From the NCBI RefSeq assembly GCF_030682035.1, contig NZ_JAUXQZ010000002.1:109327-173326 (forward strand): DNA of 64,000 bases. The letters are read 5' to 3'. The position numbers and the translations under genes were made by a program. Source of the DNA: Brevundimonas sp. (GTDB taxonomy: Bacteria > Pseudomonadota > Alphaproteobacteria > Caulobacterales > Caulobacteraceae). This document shows positions 9,613 to 17,636 of this stretch, one piece after another; position 1 is the stretch's first letter; every line of letters starts with the position of its first letter. The notes under the pieces were generated by a model. That model made no database searches. It saw only the letters and a program-made list of their open reading frames with translations, and had not been told where the DNA came from.

Positions 9613-10108
9613 CGGCGGTCGTGTGATCGCCATTGAGAACGAGCACAGTCATCCGGTCGTACTCGCAGTCCGGCATGTCGGCGGCATCCCGGTAGCCGAG
9701 GGCGCGGGCGATCAGGGGCACGGTGTTGCTGTGGCCGACGATGAGGATGATGGCGTCCGGAGATTGCTCGCGGACCAGGCCGGCGATCATCTGGACATGT
9801 TCCGGGACCGTCCGGCCCTCGAAGGGCGTAATGACCAAGTCCGGGCGGCGGCCGTTGGCGCGGACGTAGAGAAGAGGCTGAGCCGTCAGTCCCGTTCTCT
9901 GCGGCGGGGTGCGCATGATCATGGTCGGCGGCCGATCCGCCAGCAGGGCCGCAAGCGCCTCCGCCCTCGCCTGCCCCGCCTCGGAAAGCGCCGGATCGGC
10001 GCTGGCGTCGGCCTTTTCCGCATGGCGGACCAGGACGACGGTCTGGGCCATGGCCGAGCCGGCGGTCAGGATCGACAGCAGGCTCGTGAGCAGGAGGCGT
10101 TTCGTGAT
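9575..10108 (-). CDS. Histidine phosphatase family (phosphoglycerate mutase-like) exported protein; exact start uncertain
   Basis: 'TVVLVRHAEKADASADPALSEAGQARAEAL' (RHG-type RHAEK) and 'ILIVGHSNTVPLIARALG', preceded by a signal peptide (KRLLLTSLLSILTAGSAMAQ). No clear ATG/GTG in frame near the expected start. Confidence 0.8.
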   Translation of the reverse strand: MTKRLLLTSLLSILTAGSAMAQTVVLVRHAEKADASADPALSEAGQARAEALAALLADRPPTMIMRTPPQRTGLTAQPLLYVRANGRRPDLVITPFEGRTVPEHVQMIAGLVREQSPDAIILIVGHSNTVPLIARALGYRDAADMPDCEYDRMTVLVLNGDHTTAVIDRYGEPANCE

Positions 10109-10160
10109 CTCAAACCCCCGTTTTGGGCAGACAAGCGAGCGGCGCGGCGGCTGTCGAGCG

Positions 10161-11510
10161 TCAGTGCGTCTTGACCTCGCCCGGCCGGGCGAAGGCGGGC
10201 TCGCCGCTGACCTCGGCGTAGACAGAGCTGAGATCCTCGAAAACCCGGTTCCAGGCGAAGCGCTCGACCGTGCGAGCGCGCGCGGCGACACCCAAGGCCT
10301 CGATGTCGCGAGCGAACAGGGCCTCGATGGCCGCCGCATAGTGGCGGGGGTCGGCGCTCTTCGCCAATTGCCCCACGGTGTCGTCGACTGTCTCCTTCAC
10401 CCCCCCGGCGTTCACCCCGACGACCGGGCGGCCGCAAGCCATGGCCTCCAGCACGATCAGGCCGAACGGCTCCTTGTCATTGGCGTGGACGAAGGCGTCG
10501 CAGCTGGCGATGATTTTCGCGACGGCCTTGGGGTTGGCCTCGTACGGCAGGGAGATGACCCGTTCCTCGGCCGGCATTCCCTGTCCGGCCCCGACGAGCA
10601 CCAGATGGTAGGGATCGCCGAGGGCCTGAACGGCCTGGATCAGGACGTCGATGTTCTTTTCCCGGGCCGGACGGCCGGCGAAGCAGAGCAGCCGGGCCGA
10701 AGCGGGCAGGCCCAGCTTCTTTAGCAGCCAGTCGCGGTCGCCACGATCAGGGCGGAAGGTGTCGATCTCGACCCCCAGCGGCCGGATGACGATGTTTCCG
10801 ACCCCGGCCTCTTCCAGCCGGCGGGCGATGTAGCGGCTGGGCGAGATGACCCGGTCGAACTGGCCGAACAGACGGGCCCAGCGCTTCTCGACCGGCTTCT
10901 TGGCCCATTCACCGAAATGCAGGGCGGCGAGGCCGGCGGGGTCGGAGTGACAGAAGCCGACGACCGGGCAGCCGGCGCGCTGGCCGGCCTCGAGGGCCCC
11001 CTGCCCCGGCGTGTAGGGATCACCGGCCTCGATGATCGCCGGATTGAGCGAGGCGACCCAAGCCGCCCAGCGGCTGACCGAGGTCGGCCAGCGGTAGCCG
11101 TCGCCGAACGGCAGCTTGGTCGCGTGCAACTGGACGATGCCGTCGTCGCCGGCCTTGTGGTGGGCGCCGGGCACGACCAACGAATGGGCGACATCAGGAC
11201 GCTCGGCCTCCAGCCAGGCCTTCTTGGACAGGAGGTAGCGTTTCACCCCGCCCGAACGCGGCGCATAGAGCATGGTGGTGTCGATCAGCCGGGGCCGACC
11301 GTCGTCGCCGGCGGCCTTGGTCGCGGCCAGGGTCTCGGAGACCTCCTCATCCCAGCCGGGGAACAGGCGCAGCTCGCCTTCCTGAACCTCGAGCCCGGCG
11401 AGGCTCATGAGCTCCCGCTCGGTGGCGCTGATACTGGACGCGCCGACGCGCCGGACCCGTCTCTGGATGCGACGGGCCTTGCGGACCCTGGACATATGCG
11501 ACTTCACCAT
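10161..11510 (-). CDS. Glycosyltransferase family 4 (GT-B) protein
   Basis: 'GVEIDTFRPDRGDRDWLLKKLGLPASARLLCFAGRPAREKNIDVLIQA', 'FVHANDKEPFGLIVLEAMACGRPVVGVNAGGVKETV'; start ATG at 11510. Confidence 0.88.
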   Translation of the reverse strand: MVKSHMSRVRKARRIQRRVRRVGASSISATERELMSLAGLEVQEGELRLFPGWDEEVSETLAATKAAGDDGRPRLIDTTMLYAPRSGGVKRYLLSKKAWLEAERPDVAHSLVVPGAHHKAGDDGIVQLHATKLPFGDGYRWPTSVSRWAAWVASLNPAIIEAGDPYTPGQGALEAGQRAGCPVVGFCHSDPAGLAALHFGEWAKKPVEKRWARLFGQFDRVISPSRYIARRLEEAGVGNIVIRPLGVEIDTFRPDRGDRDWLLKKLGLPASARLLCFAGRPAREKNIDVLIQAVQALGDPYHLVLVGAGQGMPAEERVISLPYEANPKAVAKIIASCDAFVHANDKEPFGLIVLEAMACGRPVVGVNAGGVKETVDDTVGQLAKSADPRHYAAAIEALFARDIEALGVAARARTVERFAWNRVFEDLSSVYAEVSGEPAFARPGEVKTH

Positions 11511-11541
11511 GCGCGGCCCGTAACGCCGACGACGGCGAAGC

Positions 11542-11724
11542 TCAAGCGCTGTCCGTCGGCGGAGTGTCTTGCGAGGGCGAAATCCCGCGTCGGGCGAGGG
11601 CTTCGCGCAGCAGACATTCGACCTGGGCATTGACCGAGCGCAGCTCGGCGGCGGCCAATCGCTCGACCGCCGCCATCACCCCGGACGAAGCGCGCATCAG
11701 GAAGGGCTTTCTGAGCCTGGCCAT
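11542..11724 (-). CDS. Arc-type ribbon-helix-helix DNA-binding protein
   Basis: MARLRKPFLMRASSGVMAAVERLAAAELRSVNAQVECLLREALARRG: Arc-like 'RSVNAQVECLLREAL' motif. Confidence 0.75.
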   Translation of the reverse strand: MARLRKPFLMRASSGVMAAVERLAAAELRSVNAQVECLLREALARRGISPSQDTPPTDSA

Positions 11725-11727
11725 GCC

Positions 11728-11871
11728 TCAGCCGTACAGGGCGCCGGTGTTGATCACGGGCCGGGCTTGACGATCAGCGCACAGAACCCCCAGCAGTCTG
11801 ATCAGCAGGATCAGGATGCCGTTCGCTGTGCTGGCGGGGCGTTCCGTGGATCGTGAGTGTTCGTGCGCCAT
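11728..11871 (-). CDS. 47-aa ORF, possible internally deleted SPFH/band-7-type protein
   Basis: ATG at 11871 with SD 'GGGAGGGAACG ATG'; MAHEHSRSTERPASTANGILILLIRLLGVLCADRQARPVINTGALYG*; stop 3 nt before the ATG of the Arc-type gene. Too short for the supplied ORF track. Confidence 0.5.
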   Translation of the reverse strand: MAHEHSRSTERPASTANGILILLIRLLGVLCADRQARPVINTGALYG

Positions 11872-11887
11872 CGTTCCCTCCCAAAAT

Positions 11888-11921
11888 CGATATGATAATG
11901 ATATCATTTTGATCGCGATAT
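11888..11921. promoter_or_regulatory. AT-rich palindromic operator candidate upstream of the 11871/11724 minus-strand operon
   Basis: Perfect 12-bp palindrome AATGATATCATT (11897-11908) flanked by CGATAT at 11888-11893 and 11916-11921, in otherwise high-GC DNA, just upstream of the SD. Confidence 0.45.
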
Positions 11922-11976
11922 TGACAATAGCCGCGCTTGCCGAACGCGTCCCGCCCGCGCGTTCGGCCTTGCATTC

Positions 11977-12001
11977 GCCTCAAATTCGAGAAACTTGAGG
12001 C
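11977..12001. promoter_or_regulatory. Hairpin GCCTCAA-N11-TTGAGGC upstream of the autotransporter gene
   Basis: Perfect 7-bp inverted repeat 11977-11983 / 11995-12001; a second hairpin CGAACGCG...CGCGTTCG lies just upstream at about 11940-11965. Confidence 0.3.
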
Positions 12002-12071
12002 AGGCTGATACGGTCCCTGTTAGAGGATCGGCGGCGTCTCTGCGTGTGTCGTCCACAGGGGTTTCTACCGA

Positions 12072-15000
12072 ATGCGTATTCTACTCGCGACCGCGGTTGC
12101 GATTGCCCCCCTGATGGCAGCCACCGGCGCCATGGCCGAGGTCGTGATCACGACCGTGCGGACGACGCCGATCACGACGTCAAACGCGACCGCCACCGGC
12201 ACGGCGGACGATATCCGAATCTCCGGCGGCGGCGGCATCACCCTTGCGTCCGGGACTGCAGTCACGGTGAACTCCGACCACGACTTCACGATGGAAGGCC
12301 AGTCGTCGATCACGATGTCGCCCGCCGCCGATGGCGCCACCGCGGTACTGATCAATCCGGGGGTCACTTCCGACATCACTATCGGCTCGACAATCGCTAT
12401 CGGCGACACCATCACGACCTACCCCGACACGGACAATGACGGTGATATCGACGGACCCTGGGCCACGGGGTCGGACCGCTACGGCATCCGCTACGCGGCG
12501 GGCGCCCCGGTCACCGGGAACCTGACCGTCAGCTCCCTTGGCTCCATTGGCGTGGAGGGCAATAATTCCTACGGCATCTCCATCGAGTCCGGCCTGATCG
12601 GCAATATCCAATCCCAAGGCGCCATCCGGGTTTTCGGCGACAACTCCGTCGCCATCCGGACCCAGGGACCCGTCACCGGCAATATCATGCTGCTGGGGTC
12701 GGTGACCGCGCGCGGCATGAACACCTCCGCCATCTCGATCGGCGGCGATGTCGGCGGACGGCTGACACTGCAGGGCGATATCAGCGCCACAGGCTATCGC
12801 TACACCAGCGCCGGCAACGCCGCCTTCGAAGCAAAGCTCGAAGCCGAGGACAAGCTGCAGGGCGGACCCGCCGTCATCATCGCCGGCAACGTCGCCGGCG
12901 GCGTGGTGGTCGATCGCCCGCCTGTCGATACCAGCCCGACCAACCCGGACGAGGACGGAGACGGGATCGCGGATGGATCCGAAAGCACCGGCGCCATCAA
13001 CAGTTTCGGTGCCGCGCCGGCGATCCTCGTGGGCTCGACGACACAGTCCATCACACTCGGCGTGGTCGGGACGGACGATAACGCCTTCGGCTTCATCAAC
13101 CGCGGCACGATCACGGGTCAGGGCATCTACGCGGGTATCGCCGCGAATGCCGTGGTGTTCGGCGGCAATCCCGGCCAGACCGTGACCATCAGCAGCGGCG
13201 TCCGCAACCAGGGGACCGTCACCGCCTTGGCCAGCGGGGCCAGCGCCACAGCCTTCCGCTTCGGCACGGGCGCCAGCACGCCCCAGCTCTACAACACCGG
13301 CGCCATCACCGGCGGCGTCGCCAGCGAAGTCGCCGCCAATGCGGTCGCCATCCAGATTGACGCGGGTGCCTCGCTGCCCAGCATCAACAACAACGGCTCG
13401 ATCCTGGCCTCCGCCGGGGGCGGCGCCGCCACTGTCACCGCAATCAACGATCTCAGCGGCACGCTGACCTCGATCACCAACACCCGCTCACTCCAGACGA
13501 TACTGAACCCGAACCAGGCCGGCGATCCCGTCAGGGGGACAACGACGGCCATTAATGTCCGCGCCAACACCACGGGCGTCACGGTCTTGCAAACCGGCAT
13601 AGTGGGCCCGCCCACGGCTCTGGATCCCGACACCGACGGCGACGGCGTGCCAGACAGCTTCGAACCGATCCTTGTCGGCGACATCCTGTTGGGTTCCGGC
13701 GCCGATACCGTGGATATCCGCAACGGTCTCGTCTTGGGCGACATCGACTTCGGCGCCGGGGCCGACAGCCTGTCGATCACCGGCGGCGCCATCGTACGGA
13801 GCGCCCTGTCCGATATCGGCGGCGACCTGACGATCAACGTGGCCAATGGCACCCTGGACGCCCGGAATACCGCCCCGCTGAACGTCACCAGCCTGAACGT
13901 CGGCGCCGCCGGCGACCTGATCTTCACCATCGACCCGGCGAACAGCGCTTCGGGCGGATTCAATGTCGCCGGAACCGCCACCCTGGCCGACGGCGCCGGT
14001 CTGGGCGTCCGCTTCACCTCCCTGCTGGCGGCTCCGCAGCGTTTCACCCTGATCGATGCGACGACGCTGAATTTGGGCGCCATCGACTTCGGTTCCACCG
14101 CGCAAAATTCGCCCTACCTCTACCTCGTCTCCGCCGGAGCCGATGTGCCGGCGGGCGAGGTCTTCGTCGATGTGCGCCGACGCACTGCGGCTGAGGCCGA
14201 CCTGATCGCCGTCGAGGCGGCCATGTTCGAGTCCTTCTATTCCGCCCTGGGCGGCGCGGCGGATGTCCGCAACGCTTTCCTGGCCCAGACCGGGCGCGAG
14301 GGCTTCATCAACCTGTATGAGCAGCTGCTGCCGGACCATGCCGGGGGTCCCCTGCTCTCGCTGTCCTCCGGCACCGACGCGGTGACGCGGGCGCTGACGG
14401 GCCGCAACGCCTCGGCGGCGCCCGGCGAAACCAGCGCCTGGGTGCAGGAAATCAATTTCTACGCCGACAAGGACAAGACCGACACCTACGGCTTCCGCTC
14501 GGAAGGCTTCGGTGTCGCCGGCGGCATCGAGCGCGGCACGGGCCTCGGCGCCGTGGGCGTCAGCGCCGCCTTCACCTCGTCCGACCTCAAGGACCCCGAG
14601 TCCGAGGCCGAGGAGGTGCTGTCGGCCAGTCTGCTGGAGTTGGGCCTCTACTGGCGCGCCCAGGGCCAGTACTGGACGACCTGGGCACGGGGCGCGGCGG
14701 GCTATGCGACCTTCGCGTCCAAACGCCGTTTCGTCGGCGCGGGCCTGAACCTCGCCAATACATCCGACTGGAACGGCTTCACCCTCGCGGCGGCCGGCGG
14801 CGTCTCCTACGAGCGCAACTACGGTCGCTTCAGCATTCGGCCCGAGGCCTATGCCGAGTTCTTCTCGCTGAGTGAGGACGGCCACGTCGAGACCGGCGGC
14901 GGCGACGGCTTCGATCTCGAGATAGGCGACCGCAACGGACACCTGTTCTCGGCCACGGCGGCCGTCAACCTCGGCATGTCGATGGGCGAGAACAGCTGGC

Positions 15001-15251
15001 TGCGTCCGGAACTTCGCGTCGGCTGGCGACAGAATATCTCGGTCGATCCGGGCGAGACCATCGCCCGCTTCCGCTCGGGCGGTCCGGACTTCACCCTCAA
15101 CGGCGGCTCCATCGAAGGCGGCGGACCGATCGTCGGGTTCCGGCTGAACATCGGCAATGAATTGGGCATGCTGTCCATCAACGCCGACGCCGAGATGATT
15201 GAGGACTATATCCGCTACATGTTGTTCCTGCGAGCGAGCTTCCGGTTCTAG
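12072..15251 (+). CDS. Autotransporter with outer-membrane beta-barrel domain (type Va)
   Basis: 1059 aa; signal peptide MRILLATAVAIAPLMAATGAMA; Gly/Asn-rich repetitive passenger; C-terminal beta-barrel pattern ending '...YIRYMLFLRASFRF'. Confidence 0.9.
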   Translation: MRILLATAVAIAPLMAATGAMAEVVITTVRTTPITTSNATATGTADDIRISGGGGITLASGTAVTVNSDHDFTMEGQSSITMSPAADGATAVLINPGVTSDITIGSTIAIGDTITTYPDTDNDGDIDGPWATGSDRYGIRYAAGAPVTGNLTVSSLGSIGVEGNNSYGISIESGLIGNIQSQGAIRVFGDNSVAIRTQGPVTGNIMLLGSVTARGMNTSAISIGGDVGGRLTLQGDISATGYRYTSAGNAAFEAKLEAEDKLQGGPAVIIAGNVAGGVVVDRPPVDTSPTNPDEDGDGIADGSESTGAINSFGAAPAILVGSTTQSITLGVVGTDDNAFGFINRGTITGQGIYAGIAANAVVFGGNPGQTVTISSGVRNQGTVTALASGASATAFRFGTGASTPQLYNTGAITGGVASEVAANAVAIQIDAGASLPSINNNGSILASAGGGAATVTAINDLSGTLTSITNTRSLQTILNPNQAGDPVRGTTTAINVRANTTGVTVLQTGIVGPPTALDPDTDGDGVPDSFEPILVGDILLGSGADTVDIRNGLVLGDIDFGAGADSLSITGGAIVRSALSDIGGDLTINVANGTLDARNTAPLNVTSLNVGAAGDLIFTIDPANSASGGFNVAGTATLADGAGLGVRFTSLLAAPQRFTLIDATTLNLGAIDFGSTAQNSPYLYLVSAGADVPAGEVFVDVRRRTAAEADLIAVEAAMFESFYSALGGAADVRNAFLAQTGREGFINLYEQLLPDHAGGPLLSLSSGTDAVTRALTGRNASAAPGETSAWVQEINFYADKDKTDTYGFRSEGFGVAGGIERGTGLGAVGVSAAFTSSDLKDPESEAEEVLSASLLELGLYWRAQGQYWTTWARGAAGYATFASKRRFVGAGLNLANTSDWNGFTLAAAGGVSYERNYGRFSIRPEAYAEFFSLSEDGHVETGGGDGFDLEIGDRNGHLFSATAAVNLGMSMGENSWLRPELRVGWRQNISVDPGETIARFRSGGPDFTLNGGSIEGGGPIVGFRLNIGNELGMLSINADAEMIEDYIRYMLFLRASFRF

Positions 15252-15282
15252 GGTACAGGAAACCTGCGGGTTTCACGCGGAC

Positions 15283-15359
15283 GGGCGGCTAGCTCAGCTG
15301 GTCAGAGCACCTCGTTTACACCGAGGGGGTCGGGGGTTCGAACCCCTCGCCGCCCACCA
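15283..15359 (+). tRNA. tRNA-Val (anticodon TAC), CCA encoded
   Basis: GGGCGGC acceptor pairs with GCCGCCC, A discriminator, CCA; anticodon arm CCTCG-TTTACAC-CGAGG; T arm GGGGGTTCGAACCCC. Confidence 0.95.
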
Positions 15360-15447
15360 GCCATCCGCCGCCCCGGTTCCGCCCGGTCCGCCGGTCAGAC
15401 TGCGTTCACCATTGCCGGGTAACCCTGTCCCATCGGGAGAAGGCGTC

Positions 15448-15720
15448 ATGATCAAGACCATCAAGACCGGCGGGAGCATCCTCGCTGTCGTCGGCGCGAG
15501 CCTGCTGCTGCAAGGCTGTATCGTGGGCGCCGTCGTGGGCACGGCCGGCGCGATCGTGGGTGGAGCGGCCCAGGCCACCGGCGCCGTGGTAGGCGCGGGC
15601 GTCGACGCAGTCACGACCTCAGACGAAGAGACCAAGGCCAGACGCGAACGCGAGCAGCGGGCCGAAGAGCGCGAACAACGCCGTTGCGAACAGCGCCGAA
15701 GCCAAGGCCGCGACTGCTGA
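15448..15720 (+). CDS. Small glycine-zipper, lipoprotein-like protein
   Basis: ATG at 15448: MIKTIKTGGSILAVVGASLLLQGCIVGAVVGTAGAIVGGAAQATGAVVGAGVDAV, lipobox LLQGC, charged C-terminal coil. Confidence 0.7.
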   Translation: MIKTIKTGGSILAVVGASLLLQGCIVGAVVGTAGAIVGGAAQATGAVVGAGVDAVTTSDEETKARREREQRAEEREQRRCEQRRSQGRDC

Positions 15721-15721
15721 T

Positions 15722-16087
15722 CTAAAGCGTCAGCACGCAGCGTTCGTGGATCGTAGGGCGCGAGACCATGATCCGGCTCAGACCCGGCCATTCGGGCTTG
15801 AGGCGCTCGGCGAACCACAGGCACAGATGTTCCAGTGTCGGTAGTTCCAGGCCAGGCTTTTCATTGAGCAGGCCATGATCCAGCTCCTCAGCCGCCGCCT
15901 TCAGCGCGCGGTCGAGGGCGCCGAGATCCGCGACCCAGCCATGCCCGTCCAGCGCCTCGCCACGCACCGTGGCCTCAACCGAGAAGGAATGGCCGTGCAT
16001 CCGGCGATAGGGACTGCCGTCCGGCTCGTTCGGGAAATGGTGGGCCGCGTCGAAGGTGGCCGCCTTGGTGATCTCGAAAACGCTCAT
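15722..16087 (-). CDS. queD: 6-carboxy-5,6,7,8-tetrahydropterin synthase
   Basis: 'FDAAHHFPNEPDGSPYRRMHGHSFSVEATVRG...LDHGLLNE...PTLEHLCLWFAERL'; clustered with queE and queC. Confidence 0.92.
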   Translation of the reverse strand: MSVFEITKAATFDAAHHFPNEPDGSPYRRMHGHSFSVEATVRGEALDGHGWVADLGALDRALKAAAEELDHGLLNEKPGLELPTLEHLCLWFAERLKPEWPGLSRIMVSRPTIHERCVLTL

Positions 16088-16719
16088 CTTACGCCGATGT
16101 ATTTGTGGGTCTGGACGCTGAGCCGCCACTTCGGGTGGGTCAGGCAATAGTCGATGGCCGCCGCCGTGTTGGCCGCCTGGTCGGGCCCGTCCATAGGTTG
16201 GAGCCAGAATCGCTCGAACGGCAGATGCTCGAACCGGTCCGGCATGGCCGTGGGCTGGGGAAAGACGAGTTTTAGTTCCTGTCCAGAGGTCTGGAGCACG
16301 GGCGCAGCAGCCTTGGGGCTGATGCAAATCCAGTCGATTCCGTCTGGCGCCGGGAGCGTGCCGTTGGATTCGACGGCGATCTCGAACCCGCGCGCGTGCA
16401 GGGCGCCGATCAGGGCGGCGTCCAGCTGCAACAAGGGCTCGCCCCCGGTGCAGACGACCAGTTTCGGATCCCCTGCCCGCCCCCGCCACATCGCCGCGAC
16501 ATGATCCGCCAGGGCGTCGGCGGTCACGAACTTGCCGCCGCCGTCGCCGTCCACGCCGACGAAATCCGTGTCGCAGAAGGTGCAGACGGCCGTCGCGCGG
16601 TCGCGCTCAAGCCCGTTCCACAGATTGCAGCCGGCGAAACGCAGGAAGACGGCGGGCCGTCCGGCCTGCCCCCCCTCGCCCTGCACCGTCAGGAAGACCT
16701 CCTTGGCTGAATAGGTCAT
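16084..16719 (-). CDS. queE: 7-carboxy-7-deazaguanine synthase (radical SAM)
   Basis: '[32 protein letters not shown]' then '[10 protein letters not shown]', '[11 protein letters not shown]'. Confidence 0.92.
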   Translation of the reverse strand: MTYSAKEVFLTVQGEGGQAGRPAVFLRFAGCNLWNGLERDRATAVCTFCDTDFVGVDGDGGGKFVTADALADHVAAMWRGRAGDPKLVVCTGGEPLLQLDAALIGALHARGFEIAVESNGTLPAPDGIDWICISPKAAAPVLQTSGQELKLVFPQPTAMPDRFEHLPFERFWLQPMDGPDQAANTAAAIDYCLTHPKWRLSVQTHKYIGVR

Positions 16720-17432
16720 GCGGCTGCCCATTCGGCATGGCCCGCGGCGCGCAGTTCACAAGCCGGGCAGTCGCCGCAGCCGTAGCCCCAAGGGTGGCGA
16801 TGGGTCCGGTCGCCCCGATAGCAGGTGTGCGACGCCTCAACGATCAAATCGACCAAGGGCGCGCCGCCGATGCGCTCGGTCAGGACCCAGGTGTCGGCCT
16901 TGCTCAGGGTCATCAGCGGCGTCTCGATGACGACGGGCTTGTCCAGGCCCAGGCTGAGCGCCTTGGCCATGGCGTCGATCGTATCGCGGCGGCAGTCGGG
17001 ATACCCCGAATAGTCGGTCTCGCACATGCCCCCGACCAACGCATCCAGACCACGACGGTCGGCCAGGGCGGCGGCGCAGGTCAGAAAGACCAGGTTGCGG
17101 CCCGGCACGAAGGTGGTCGGCAGGCCGCGGGCGTCCATCTCGATGGCCCGGTTGCTGGTCAGGGCGCTGGCGGCGATGTGGCCATAGCCGGTCAGATCGA
17201 CGACGTGGTCCGGCCCCAGCCGCTCGGCCCATTGCGGCAGCACCGCCGCCATGCCGTCGCGGACCGCCAGTCGGGCCTGCATCTCCACGACGTGGCGCTG
17301 GCCATAGTCAAAGCCGACCGTCTCGACACGCGCGTACCGCTCCAGCGACCAGGCCAGGCAGGTCGCGCTGTCCTGTCCGCCCGAGAACAGGACGAGAGCC
17401 GATTTGACGGGCGTAGGCAGGGAATCGCTCAT
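16716..17432 (-). CDS. queC: 7-cyano-7-deazaguanine synthase
   Basis: '[22 protein letters not shown]' PP-loop, C-terminal Zn motif '[28 protein letters not shown]'. Confidence 0.95.
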   Translation of the reverse strand: MSDSLPTPVKSALVLFSGGQDSATCLAWSLERYARVETVGFDYGQRHVVEMQARLAVRDGMAAVLPQWAERLGPDHVVDLTGYGHIAASALTSNRAIEMDARGLPTTFVPGRNLVFLTCAAALADRRGLDALVGGMCETDYSGYPDCRRDTIDAMAKALSLGLDKPVVIETPLMTLSKADTWVLTERIGGAPLVDLIVEASHTCYRGDRTHRHPWGYGCGDCPACELRAAGHAEWAAA

Positions 17433-17636
17433 GACAAACCTGCGGTCGGCCGGTCGGCCGCGCGCATGGACAAGGGGGATGGGCCGCTGAATGGCGGGGC
17501 GGGCCTTCTACACCAGCCCCGCAAGCAGAGCAAAAGCGGCTAAAAAAACGGCTCAAAAACGGCGATTATCGCCTTAACCCTTCTGCAAACGGTTCTGATC
17601 CAATGTCCGCCGGCCCCAGTGGAGTAGCGGCCCGCC

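Noticed and set aside
11774-11983. 69-aa minus-strand ORF overlapping the 47-aa ORF
   Set aside because: Different frame, crosses the AT-rich operator and lacks an SD; the 11728-11871 frame has SD and coupling to the Arc-type gene.
12400-13700. Repetitive sequence in the autotransporter passenger as a possible CRISPR or tandem repeat
   Set aside because: Repeats are protein-level beta-helix motifs without conserved nucleotide repeats and regular spacers.
13488-14942. 484-aa minus-strand ORF
   Set aside because: Antisense shadow of the autotransporter.
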